In this document: positions 35,506 through 48,099 of the stretch, piece after piece
How positions within the stretch are numbered: position 1 is the first letter of the stretch
Layout: each line of letters starts with the position of its first letter
Source of the DNA: Oxyruncus cristatus
Lineage: Eukaryota > Chordata > Aves > Passeriformes > Cotingidae
DNA: 64,000 nucleotides
NCBI GenBank assembly: GCA_013399855.1
Contig: VXAY01006690.1
Location: 599,667 to 663,666, forward strand
Direction of reading: 5' to 3'
Program-made: the position numbers and the translations under genes
The notes under the pieces: generated by a model
Databases searched by the model: none
What the model was told of the DNA's origin: nothing
The model's input: the letters and a program-made list of their open reading frames with translations, nothing else

Positions 35506-38500
35506 TAAGTATCAAAAAACTGGATGACATCATACAACATCTAGCAAGTATTACTTCTGGTTATTGAGTTATTTCTATAACTACATTCAAATAATTGAAT
35601 GAAATTATATGTTATTAATTTCTGATCATTAAGTGTGATTTCAATTTTCTCTTTGGAATGTTTTAGTAACATTTGGTAATTCTAGGGATTTTTACATTGT
35701 GGTTTTTGTATTCTAAGTGTATTCAAATGACTTAACACAACTTATTAGAAAGTAAATAATAGGATGGCTCAGCTAAACAGTTAAGTTTGTACTCAAATTC
35801 CAGCAGGTATTTATGATGTGAAATATTGCCATCAGTTTTTAGATTTTTGCATTCTGTCTGGTACTGTTTCTGTTATTTATGTCTTATACAAGGACCTGTC
35901 TGATGCTCATGGGGGAAACTTCTTCCAGCTCTTGATTCTCATCAAAACAGCTCCTCTCACAAAAATCTTTGCAGCTTTGCAGGAGCATTCTATGGTTTCC
36001 ATGTACCCCTACAGAAATCTTGAAGTGCAGGTGCCCCAGGGTTGCCTGCAACTCTGGTTTTGTTGTGTTTCTCTTTGATTTGAATTTTCCCCTTCCCTGA
36101 AGGTGTTATGAGTTACACCGTGATTTACTTATTCCCCAACATCAGACTGTCTTACTGGTGAAATGAAGATCTGTACTGGCAAGACATAAGGCTCACCCTT
36201 TGGGTACCATGTCAGAAATGAAGTTTACAAGTGATGCTAGGACAGCCTTGCCTTTTTCCTGCATCATCGCTTTCTCCTGCATCTGTCCTTAACTTCTGAA
36301 CAATCTTCCCACTGTTACCAAGAAGCTCCCGTGTTATTCCAGTCAGGGCTTTTGCTCAGGAGTTTAGGTACACACTCGTCTTCTGTGTACTAGTTTCTGC
36401 TTTGTCCCTTAAGTTAGATCAGAACATTATGCTTGCAAAATCTTACTATCTTTTTCTTATCCTAGTCTTTATTTCTACTGCATATCTAATACCATTGCAG
36501 CTGTGATGAGTCATATTTCTAGTGTCTTTAGGAGTTTACACCTTAAACAGAAGTGTAGATGATTTAAACATCTTTAGTAAACTGAAACTGTTTTTGTTCA
36601 TAACTTTACTACAACCTGATTTGTCAAACAACTGGACAGTCTTCCAGGACCAGTTGAGGCCTGCCAGCATCCTCCTATTAAATCTGATACAAACCCAGAG
36701 TTAAGCATATCATCTTGTCAGGTTCTTGATGTCTAGACAGACAGTTCCTAATGCACTCAGATAATAGGTGTGGCAGTGAGCTCTTCTGCCTGGGCATGCT
36801 TCTGCAAGGCAGTGCCTTCTTTCCCCCTGTGTTTGCTGAGCTTTCTGTTTTGCAGTGATCATAAAACACGCATTACAATGCTAACAAGAAGCAGTATCCA
36901 AACAGGCCTTATTTGCAACAGTATTTTAGCAGAAAGTTTCTTTTCAAGGGGATGGATAAAGCATTAGTAGTTCTATATTTTCGAACACCTATGCAGGTAA
37001 AACCTGTCTAGCTTTGGTGAGACTAACATGTGGGAACTGAATACTGGTGTTCTCTTCAAATTTAAAGGCAGTTAAGAATTCTTTATTTTAATTTGTCGAA
37101 TGAAGTGGTAAAGTAGTTTTAGACAACTGAGGACAAACTTTTAAAATAGCAATTATATTTTGCTAAAACTTAAAATTCTTTAGAAAAGGCATATTCCATT
37201 TAGATTTTGTGTAATCTGATGCAAGGATCTCCTCACTTGTCTTTTATTCATGTAGTATTAGAAATAATATTATTAGCACTATGATTTGTCAAGAATGGGT
37301 TATTCTCTTTCTATGTTGCATTCCAAACAGACATGCAAAATCAAAGAGAGGAAGGGATTCTGCTACATGATCAGAATTAAACACATGAAGTACACGTTTA
37401 TAGTCTTTCATTTAAATAAAGTGCTGTCGTTTCCTAGATTTTAAAAATAATGAATGGAAGTTCCATGCTCTTTTTAGATTAAGAAGTCAGTGCAGGACAC
37501 GGACTGGTTTATGATGGAAGATGGAGGCATCTTGTTGCAACTAGGTTGAATCATGGACTGAGGAAAAATGAGTGAATAACTTAAAATTCTAGGATTAAGT
37601 GACTGTACTTGGAGAGAAGAAAAGGTTTGACTTTGCAACATATGGATATTAGCAAGCCATCAAATTTCAGGTCCTGGACTGTCAACTAGATAGTAAACAT
37701 AGAGCTGTGAAGTTCATTTGTGCTGCCATGTCACTCAAATGAAGTAACACATGCTGCATAGTGACTGAGGGCAACATCCCTCTTGGTCCTCCTTCTTCTC
37801 ATCCAACATCTATTTATCATGCATCTTCTAATACACCTATCTGTGCATGTAGAGGAACACCGGGTAGCTATGAAAGCTGTGAAAGTGTTGGCATTTTTCA
37901 TTTCATTTTCATAGATAAAATACAGCTTGCAGGGAAAAATAACAAAATAAACTAAAGATCCTCAAAAAAACCTTTTGTATTGGATAGTATGCGAAAATTC
38001 ATGTAGAAAGATCTATAAAATGAATAAGCAGTCTTTGACTCAGAACTTGGTTTTGGCCTTAAAACCTTTTTGTCCTTCCACACAGAATGAGAGCCTTTTC
38101 TTTATACCAGCCCCAGCTGACAGAGAAATCCAGTAATTCTTCACTAACTTCAGAGGCAGCATTGAGAAAAATATTAAAGATTAGATTAATGCATAGGGCC
38201 GAGGATCACTACCCTACATTGTCTCTTATATTTGGACTTGTGTTTTCTGGGACATGAATGATTAACATTTTTATTAGATCCAAGCTGTGCAACAAGCAGA
38301 TCACTGATCACTTGCTCTTTTAATTTCATCTACCTGAGATGAACCTTTCTGAGCCATTTTGGTTTATATTGTATATATCCTTTTTGTTGTGATTGTAATG
38401 TTTCTATCATTTTAAGAAGAAATCAGTATTTTTTAATGATTGATTCACTCAATAGAAATGGAGGGTAAGGCAACATTAAACTTAAAACTAATGCATTTGT

Positions 38501-41500
38501 TTATTGCAGTTTTACCTTTGTGTTACCTGAAGCAGAGAATATTTTTTTGTTTGTTTTGTTTTCATTTTGAGTCCTTTCATCCACAAAGAATGGGGATTAG
38601 CCTTTGGCCAAAATAGTGCTTTCAGGCCCTTTCAGCGTTCAGTAACTGTTTACTTATCCAGGTACAAATGGGTAAAAATACAGTTAAAGCTCCCAGCTGC
38701 AAGGTCAGCTACCTTCTTAAAATTCAACCTCATGAGCTCCATTCAGCTGAGGGCTTGCTGGTATGAGCCATTAACTGCCTATTGCATGTAACCTGCCCTT
38801 GTCTTACACAGAGCTGCACACGAACCTCTAGTACTGTACAACAGACCCTCGGCTGATGCCATGTGAGAAACAAAAACAGTTTAACTTGTGATCAGTGATC
38901 ATATGATCCATTTACAGGATGCAAGCTCAGTCAAGTAGAACTGGTAAATCATTAAGTATTCACTCGGCACCATTCCTGCTGGGTAGAACGTCATGATCTG
39001 ATTTTCTCAAAGTTGCAAATCCAACATTATTAGCAGCTCTTCTTGGTTTAACAATGAGTTTTTAAAATCCAAAATTACTTTTAAAAGTATAAAATCCCTT
39101 GCAAAGCACATGATATTAGTTAAAAGCTGTAATGCATGGCAAAAAATAAATCTCTTGGTCTAAAATTGTCTCTGAGGAACCTAAAGCACCAGGACATGCA
39201 CACAATAAAATGACAGTACTTTCTAGGACTGTTGTATCAGGTCTGCTTCAGGAAAAAGCTTAAACTTACCTCAGTTCAGGATATCTTATAAGAATATGGT
39301 TAAATGCTGGCCTGAAAAAGTTACAGCTACGTAGAGGTCTACAGCCCTTACCAAGTGGTTTCTGTATGTTTTATTTTTACCAATTACCATAAAAAGTTCA
39401 TTGCCTTAAAAAAAAAAAAAGGAAAAAAAAAAGAAAAAAGCATTTTATCCAATATCTAGAATGAGCATTTTTCATTGTTTTTATTATCTTGATTAATTTA
39501 TTTTTAGGTGGAGCTATTTCAGAAAACAGACACAGTGCATGGAAAAAATAACTCCTTTTCATCCATCTTGTAGTGATTGTAGTTATTTGGAGAAATATAT
39601 TTTGGAACCATATTAACTAGTGATAGATGGAACTTATTTTAGATGAGTATCCAACATTCAGAAGAATACCTAGTGCCTCTTGTTCTGTGAACTTGAAAAA
39701 GTCTTCTTTTAAGATTAATTTGGTAAAAACCTGCAAAAGTTTTTAAAACAAACAGACAACTTCTCTATTCTGTAGATGGAAATGGAGAGAAGAGAGTAGA
39801 TAAGCTAATGGTAAGTATTAACGCAGAAAAAAAAAAGTTAATTACATTCTGCAAGATCAGAAACCAGTAGATGAGTATTTGTTTCACTGAAAAGTCTTCT
39901 ACTTACTTTAGCTTTACACTTCTTTTTGTCAATGAATCTGAGCCTGACGAAAGAGATTCTCTACAAGTAGTGATGGCAGTGGGTGATGATTGCCTTTTTA
40001 TTTTAAGTAGCTGAGCCAGAAAAGATTATTTTCCTTCTCCGGGTGTATTTCTGATGTTCTCTCTACCAGAGAGGATGAGTGTGGTTACAATAAAACATAA
40101 CTTTGGAAATATGTTCAAATGTGTAACAGGGTTTTTTCCCCCTCAGATGAAAATTGAGTTTAAATTGTTCATACGTTAAATACCGTGTTTACAGCAACCG
40201 TTTGTTGGTTGTTGGTTGTTTCTCTTCTTTCAAGATTATATCCATAAACTAACAGATGGATTGAGAAAGCATCTGTATTAGCTTCTTTTGCTGGCACAGA
40301 AGAATACTTAGCAGCTTGATTTCAGCAACATGTTTTATAGGGGGGAAAAAAAAAAAGAATCTCCACAGAGCAACCTGAAAAATAAGAGCTTGAAGAAAAT
40401 AAGATATAAAAGAATTTTCTTTTACAGTAACATTTTAGACAGCAAAATAAGATAGTTGATGGGAGTCTTAATCAACATCTTAACCAACCTAGAACATGCC
40501 ATTTTTCTCTTAAACTGATGTAGTTGCAGTTCTGCTAGGTAGGATGCCTAAATCTCTATGGGTTAACGTGGGAGTAATTTGCTAATTGGTGCAACAGTTT
40601 AAAGATCATGCTAGTGGGAAGAAACTTAATTTCTGTGGTGTTTCAACAGGAAATTAATGAAATTATGCTGGCCTACAGCATAAGTGAAAGGCATATGTCT
40701 TCCAATCTTCTCTAGCCAAAGTAAATAGAAGTGAAACTATTAAAAAGGGACCATCTTTTGGTCGCTTCTCTCGGGCAGCAATATGAAAGTGCAAGTACTG
40801 GGCATTTTATTTACTATAACTGGATGGTCCTCAATTACTCTTTGTGGTGATGGCACTACAAGAAAAAAAATAACATTAAACCCAGAAATTCAATATGTAT
40901 AACTATGTAAACTTCTGGGGACATTTTTCTTTTCCTGCTCAGTTGTATTACCCTGCCCTACTAACATGTAATCTCCTGCTTGTGGAATCAACAGAGGTTT
41001 TGACTTCAGTTTTTTGATTTAACATTCACCATTTAAGTGACAGTGGAAAAGTGGAAAATGCAGTTTTATTGCAGTAATAAAGTATTTCTGAGTAATAAAA
41101 TCATATAGTATCTAAAATACCAGATTCGGGGGGTAGGGGGTGGATAGTGCACAGGTGCTTCAATGAGAGAAAATAAGCGAGTTCCTTGTGCAACAGTTGC
41201 ATTTTAAGGAACTTAGCAGTTTCAGTTTTTTAAGTAATGCTGTTGGAGAAGTTGCTTTGCGAAGTGTAAAACTTTTGGCTTATCAGTCTGTTTCTAATAA
41301 TCTAAAGTTGCAAGTAACAGAAAATGAATTGTGATGTGAATAGTCAAAATACGTCGTCTTGTTTTTAACTTTGATACTTTATGCAGCCCATAGATATGAT
41401 ATTAACAAAAATTGTCATGCCATGAGATGGCCACTGAGACCAAAGTCCAGTGCTGAAACTACAGAATGATATGAATAATATTTTTCTAGCATTTCTTCCA

Positions 41501-42454
41501 CAAGTTTTAGAACACATGTAACTGGAAATAAATATTTCTTTTAAATCTGAATAGCTGAAAATATTTGTCTTGATATTTATTTCTGTTATTCACACTTGAA
41601 GCTAACTGGAGCAGAGGAGGCAGATATATGAAAGCTGACTCTGTTCATTCTGTTTTGTTATGGTGTCAGAGAATTTATGTTTACAGAACAATTAACTCAG
41701 TGTTCTAGAAAGGAGACCTAAACATTAAATGTTCTACTACAACCCCTATCTTCCACTTCCGTGTTAATAGATAAAAGAAAAAAATCCAACAAAACCCCAA
41801 ACAGAAGAACAACGAAGAACAAATCAAAAACATTCAGTTAAGCATTTTAGAGTATAATTTATGTACAATCATAGAGATGCAACTTGAAGAATTTATTTTC
41901 CTTTCTCATTGAAACCACTCCTGCCAACAGATGTCTTAGCAATGGGTTATTTTCTGTTGCTGTGAAAGAGACTTATGTATTTGGGTGATACTCCTGAGAT
42001 ACTTGTCAGAATGGAAGAAAGTGGCCAGAATATGCTGGTCATGTGGACAGTACAGAGCTTAAACACCTTTTGCATCAGAATTGTGTTAAAGTCTGCTGTG
42101 AGAAGTTTACAGATAATGCTTACCAATGGGAAAGAGAGAATATCTAGAGCATCACGTCCTCTGTTAGACTACTAGCCCTGCTTCAGACAGGTATGAAAAT
42201 TCATGTTAAATTCTAACCCAATGCAAACATTTATTCAAATGGGATTGCCCTCTGTAAAGCTAATGCAATGTAGGAAATGTAACTTCTGAAGATAAACAAG
42301 ACATGTTCAAACAACGAGGACTCTCAGAAATGCTGCTATGCCTTCAGAAACTACTGCCAGTGCAGAATTGGAGTGACAAATTGTTATATTTGGTTGGTTA
42401 GCTGAATTTTAAACTCACAGTATCTCTATTATTACACGGAAACAGTAGTTTAGG
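35506..42454. other. Non-coding DNA, mostly unremarkable
   Basis: No gene recognised. Contents include copy B of the duplicated segment (37143-37220), a stretch at about 38590-38990 with more balanced composition and the palindrome TTTGGCCAAA (38603-38612), a purine-only run at 39408-39440, a GTTGGTT tandem at 40204-40220 and a G-rich patch near 41128-41144. Frames reach 86 codons without similarity. Confidence 0.7.
37143..37220 (+). repeat. 78-bp duplicated segment; copy B
   Basis: Gap-free partner of 34797-34874 in the same orientation, about 2.35 kb downstream. No CR1 sequence borders this copy, so it is the likelier source, or else both are copies of an unrecognised short repeat. The leading word AAAATAGCAATTAT also occurs at 57303, without further similarity. 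Confidence 0.75.
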
Positions 42455-42690
42455 AGAAAGGTATCTCCGCTAGGACAAGAGGCAGCAGCAGAAATCGATG
42501 CACAGGAAGTTCCACCCGAATATGAGGAAGAACTTCTTTATTTTGTGGGTGACTGAACACTGTGGTCACTTCTCTCACTGAAGATACTCAAGTCAATACT
42601 GTGCAATGTGGTCTAGGATGACCCTGTCTGAGCAGGGAGGTTGCAACAGGTGACCCACTGTGGTCCCTTCCAACCTAACCGATTCTGTGA
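42455..42690 (+). mobile_element. CR1 LINE 3'-end fragment (plus strand)
   Basis: The 3' end of CR1 in plus orientation. Typical words in order are TAGGACAAGAGGCAGCAG, CACAGGAAGTTCCACCCGAA, ATGAGGAAGAACTTCTTTA, CTGAAGATACTCAAG, GTGCAATGTGGTCTAGG and GGTCCCTTCCAACCTAACC, ending in the terminal unit GATTCTGTGA (42681-42690). The copy is truncated at its 5' end and carries small deletions relative to the usual CR1 tail. No coding capacity remains. Confidence 0.94.
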
Positions 42691-45600
42691 TTTATGTATG
42701 TACACTGGAATATTTTTGGATCATTTTCATTTTACATCATTGTTTTATGTGCTTAGTTGTACTCCGAACATGAATGCAAGCAGCTCTTGAAATTATCCAC
42801 TGTATAATCCAGGCTTATTTGGTCTTTCTGTTTAGCTTCAGTTCCTTAAGTAGTTTTGCTTTGTCTATTTACTTTGTCTGCTTGTGGTAGCAGTATTGTT
42901 GTTACCCAGATTTTTATATTCGGGCTGTGGAAAAGGTAAATATTCTTTCCATTCCCTCTACTCACCCAGTTTAGTGATCCATGCTTATATCTGTAAATTT
43001 TAGGGTTCCTTTCCTGTTTCTAGTGTTTTATAATGAGAGTGCCTCCAACTTCTGTGGGCAGCACTACCATTCACAAAGTATTTATTTCATTCTGTCAATG
43101 TGTTTGCTTTGCTGAAAGTGTCATCTCATTGACAAGTGGTAGATTCAACTGCAGGTGAAAAGAATGAGAGAGAGATGACAACACAAGTGGAAGAAGGATG
43201 TCTTGTTCCCTTAGTCCATCTTCTCTTTGGTCAGTGCAAGCTGTGGGCTTCAGTATTGATAAAAACAATGATTTCCATTAGGTTTTGTAATATAATTATG
43301 AAATATGACATAAATTATTTTGATTAAGGAACTAGAACAGTACAAATTCAACATGGCATGTGTTCAGTGAATTAAGTACCAGTGAACAGTTTTTATGTTG
43401 ACAAAGTAGACATGCTTTCATGGAGATCAGTTTTTCTGCCCAGTGCTGTGTAACCTTTTTATTAGTGAGATAAGACCTAAAATAATTAGATTTTAATAGG
43501 TGCTTCTGATAATCCTTTATGGTATCCATTAAGAGGGGATAATTAAATATTATAATTGTTAGTGGTACAAAATCTAGTAGAACACCATGTTTATATTTGG
43601 ATAAGCCTGTGGTTCTAGAAAATTGATGGGAGACTGAAGAACTGAGGGTACAAGGCAAGTGGTTTCTTGGAAGATTGGGTAACATAAATTATGCTGAGAA
43701 ATTCCAGGAAATTCTGTCTGTCTTGGATAGCCAAGGGGGTGTGAATGGGAGAGTTGATCACAGTACGCAAATAGCATTGCCTAAAGTGAACAGCAGCACA
43801 AGGAATAAGATTCAGAGCTTCCATCTAATATGGAAAATGAATACAAGAAGAACCAGCTGTTGTAACTGAAGCTTACACACCCAGGGTAGAACAAAAAAAA
43901 AGAACAATTTTAATGGCAGCATAGATTTCTTGGAGCAGATTTCCTGGGATTGTGACAGACTGTACATAGATGGCAGTTTTTTAGCCAACACTGGAAGTGC
44001 TCAGTACATGTCAGCTGTATAAGTAACCATAGTAACAGCTGAAACCAAGAAAGGTTCAACAGGCCTATAAATGAGCAGTTTCTCTGTCTGACAAAAAACC
44101 CTGTCCTCATCCCTGAATTGTAGTATGTCCTGAAGTTATGCAAATTTGGGGGAACAGTTTCTTGAGCTGAGGGATAGCCTTTGTTAGGAACTTTCTGGAA
44201 TGTATGGATAGGGACCATAAGTTAGAGCATTTCTTCAGTAGGATGATTGAAAACCTCTCAAAGACACAGAATCTGGTGCATTCTAGGACAGTATTCATTA
44301 AACCCATCACCTCAAGGAACAAAAAGTTCTCACTTACCAGTATTTCATGGGCAGAGTGAACTCCAAAAACTCCACACATAGAACTTGAAAGAGAACTTTG
44401 AGTTAAACCAACTCTTCTGCTGTTTTTTCTCTCCTCTCATGCAAGGTTGAAGGTATCTTCCGAATAAATTGAAGAAGTGGACATCAATTACTAATAAGTT
44501 CAAGAAAAGTCTCAGACAGCTATAAACTACTTTATGTAGGACATTGTTTTGGAGTTAAGAAAGCCTAAATCATAAGTGCTATGACTGTTTTTTCTGTACT
44601 CCAGTTTTGTGTTTCTTGTTTTAACAAAATTATATCATTGTATTTTGCATAACAATTTTTATTGCCTCTCCCTTTTATAGTGTCCAGTGTCTCCAAGTGT
44701 TTTTTATTTTGATTCACCAAAAACTATGTAAATATAATGACGTACCACTCTCATGCATTCATTTGTGAAGATCCCAAAATTAATTGCTCTTCCTGTTGTT
44801 AAGCATTCTCATCAGAGTTTTTTTCTGTTTTATAAGCAGATACTTTACAAATTAATAGGATGTTGATTAATCACATGCTTTATATCCCTAAGATACCTAT
44901 GTTTATATTCTGAAGTCATAAGGCCTAAATGCTCTTCCTTTAAAATTTTTGAATTTAGTTCTGACATTGTCTTATATTGGCTGTCCACTGTGAAAACAAA
45001 TCTGAACATAGGCACACTAAACAAATCATCAGCTTTCAAGACAGTTTTGTGTATTGACAGGTGGTAGCTGAAAAGCCAAAAGAGGCAAAGTGTGTCTTTC
45101 ATACCTCCTCGTATAGAAGAAGGAAATCTCACAAACACATGAATAGTTCACCCTGCCAATTCACCCTGTCAGGCCGTGACAGGGATTGTAGTTCTTCTAA
45201 TTGAGATCCAGATGTGAAAGCCTTCAGAAGATATTGTTTCTGCCTCTTGATCCGTCCCCACCCACACACCTCCAAACCATGCAAAGTTTACCTTCAATCA
45301 GGTCATCAGCTCTTTAAATGAAGACAGAAGTAGGAACAGAGGCAAAACCAAAAATCTGTTCAGTGTTATTTTTCCCCCATGACATTGCTGTTTTCCTGTA
45401 TGCATGCTCAATTAAATATTGCTTTTCATTTATCTGGAAGAAGTCCCTTAAAAGGTTACCATGATAGACTAGTGCTCCTATTCCTATTTTATTGTCTGAT
45501 GGCTTTGATGCACTGGACTCACTCTCATATTATAATCTGGTTTTTTCAGTTTGCTTGTGACTAAAAGCACTTTAAAACCCATTGCACATTTGACAAATAC

Positions 45601-46699
45601 AGCAAATTGCACATACAAACAAATTCACCAAAATTATCCCTAGAAATATTAGTATGGATGTCATGTTTGAGTTACTCGTATGACAATTTCTAACAGGAAT
45701 TGTGTTTTAGTTTCGCTTGTTTGTTGGGTTGGTTTTTTTTTGTTGTTTTCTTTTGTTTGCTTGGGTTTTTTGGGGGGCAGGGGTTAACATGATTTTGTAC
45801 TCTCTAGTATGTTCTGAAGGAAATGATGCTTCCATACGTTAGCCCCTGCAGTAAGCAGTACCCACACTGGCTTTAAAATTCAAGTGTTTCACTAGACTAC
45901 CTTTTCCACTGGCAGCTCTCTTTACTTTCTGAAATCCTTCAAAAACACTGTAGAACATGAAGCTATCGCATAAAGTTGATTTTATGTTTTCCCAGTCTAA
46001 AGCTACTTAGTACAAATAAAATTTCGTGCCAGTCAGCCCAAGATGTGTTACAGCACTGTTAAAGCCCTGCCTGTTAATTAGAAATGTTTTGCACTGTTAG
46101 TGTGATGCGCAGACTTCTTGGAAAGAGGTTTCCTTCAGCAGCATGTAGTTTTACAGTACAGTCACCAGAATGCTGCAGAATAGCAATTATGGGAATAAGG
46201 AGAATGCACAAACTATTGGAGTGAATGCTTTAATGCTGATACATTTTTTCTGATAAAAGCAACACAGATAAGAGGATATTCAAGTTATTGTAGCAATTAG
46301 TTTTTCTAAGATGTCTATCTATATGAAATGTTTCATGGTAGGGAAAAAACCCACAACTTTGTAGTAGAATGCAAAGTTTATTACATTTCTAGACTACATT
46401 ATCCTTGTCAGCTAGATTAAAGCATTCTCCTAGTTTCTGTCCTATATTACCATAACAAGTGAGGAAATAATGTAGTGTTGTTACACAGAGCAGCTTATAA
46501 ATTTTGACATAAGTGTGAGAGAAATCACTTGAAATGTGAAGCAACCAAGAGGAATAATTAGGAACAGCAGAATGATCTCAGTAATATGACAACAGTTTCT
46601 AAAGCACCCCACAGGATTGAAATCATCAGGTTTGCTTGACCTATATCTTTAATAATACAGCTCATTGCCCTTGTATTGAAGCTAGAGGGTAGGACAAAG
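42691..46699. other. Non-coding DNA with a short GC-stem hairpin
   Basis: No gene recognised. Frames of 117 and 102 codons on the minus strand (43332-43685 and 43910-44218) have no domain pattern or splice context. A G/T-rich patch lies at 45712-45784. A stem-loop with tandem repeat is annotated at 45147-45184. Confidence 0.7.
45147..45184. repeat. 13-bp tandem repeat running into a GC-stem hairpin
   Basis: TTCACCCTG occurs at 45147-45155 and 45160-45168 (period 13). The second copy overlaps the arm CCCTGTCA (45164-45171), which pairs perfectly with TGACAGGG (45177-45184) across the 5-nt loop GGCCG. The arms form an inverted pair of TGACAG (MEIS/TGIF-type) cores. Confidence 0.85.
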
Positions 46700-47110
46700 T
46701 ATAAGCTTTATCATGTTTTAGGAGAAATTGCAAAAAGTTTATTTATTAACACAGCACGAAATGGCCCATTTCTATGATTACCAAACAGGAAAGCAAGTTG
46801 GGCCACAGTTCACCACACAGAACACTTTATAGTCAGGCTTGGCTGGGAAAAAATATTGTGTAACACTCAAATAAGATAAATGGCTGCATTGGCAGTGGAA
46901 ATAACCTTCTGTTTAATTAGAAAATAAGAGCTATATGGGACAATAAAAATGGTTACTGCTGCCCTCAGTCACTGTTTAATAAATATGATAGCACTGAAGA
47001 TAATGCTAAGTGTTATTTATTTGTGTAATATCATGGGCTCAGTAATTGTTCATGCTCTTGATAGTTACCCTGCATGTAGAATGAGTCCATTTCATGTTTT
47101 CTTAGTTTAA
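46700..47110. promoter_or_regulatory. Candidate conserved non-coding block
   Basis: A stretch rich in homeodomain- and forkhead-like words (TTATTTATTAACA, GTTTAATTAGAAAATAA, TGTTTAATAAATATGATAG, GTTATTTATTTGTGT) with interspersed GGCCCA and GGGCTCAG words. No frame of note. Enhancer-like texture only. Confidence 0.3.
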
Positions 47111-48099
47111 TTTTTAAAAAGGAAGGAGGATTTTTTTAAACTTTTCAACTGTTTTTAAAAGCCAAAGATGTGTGACCACAGCTCATTCACGTCTCAGTGT
47201 TGCTGTAACCAAACTACTCATTTTCTTAGCTTACCTTCAGGATAATTAAGCTTTGAAACTTGAGTGTTTCATACTTTCCAGGCTGGATTGTCTATCTGCA
47301 GTGGGTATGTTCCTATGTTTGTGAGAGGAGAGCATAATTTGAATTTTTAGCTGTCCGTTTCATCATGGCTGTATTTTGAATTACTATAATTCTAAGGTCT
47401 GGTTTTTAGCTCCTCTGGAGTTTTAAGCACTAAATGTACAAGTCAAGTCCTGCAAGGCAGAGTATGGAAGACTGAAGATTTTTCTAAAGGGAATAGATTT
47501 TACTAGTAAATTGACCACCAAACTGTGCTATGTGCACATGTATCAAAAGTTTCTTTTTTCAGCTCTTCAGGAATGTACACATATTTATCAAATGCTTGTC
47601 AGAAAAGCAGGGCATGGGATGCATTTCACAAAGTAATTTTAACAGGCTTGGTATTCCAGCCCTATTGCTTTTGGTCACAGTCTCTATTTTGAATCTACAG
47701 TAAGTACCGGGATTTGAAAAAGGATATCAAAGACTTTTCTTGGTCTTATCCAAAGGGATAATTCAGAAGATGTTTCATCAACAAGTTTTAACCCCTCCTT
47801 CCTTCCGTACTTTCCCTCCCACAAATGTAGACTGTATGTCAAGAGGCAAAACAAAACAAAACAAACCCCCTTTTCTTCACACAATTCACTTTAAGCTTCA
47901 AAATCCTCCAAAATCCCCAATCTCCCTTTGCAGTCTGGTTCCCACTCTCCAGCTTTCCTCATCTCCCTCTGAAAGAAAAAAGCTCTTCTTTAAGGGACTG
48001 ATAGGTTGTAGAGCGATGCTTAGCAACAACATTCCTGTGCCTTAAGTAGCTGCAAGCCCCTAGCTGAACCCTTTGATGTGACTGTCAGGGCAGATTTAT
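47111..48099. other. Non-coding DNA with a (CAAAA)n run
   Basis: No gene recognised. (CAAAA)3 plus CAAA lies at 47847-47865, followed by a C-rich pyrimidine stretch. The 101-codon frame at 47740-48045 depends on this composition. Confidence 0.7.

Noticed and set aside
42081..42190. Segment between a fair acceptor (TTTTGCATCAG) and donor (CAGACAG|GTATGA)
   Set aside because: The acceptor tract is weak, the content is unremarkable, and stops occur in the frame that precedes the donor. Such pairs are expected by chance.
43332..43685. A 117-codon minus-strand frame, and neighbours to 44379
   Set aside because: No domain pattern, no splice context and ordinary composition. Length is within chance for many kilobases of six-frame sequence.
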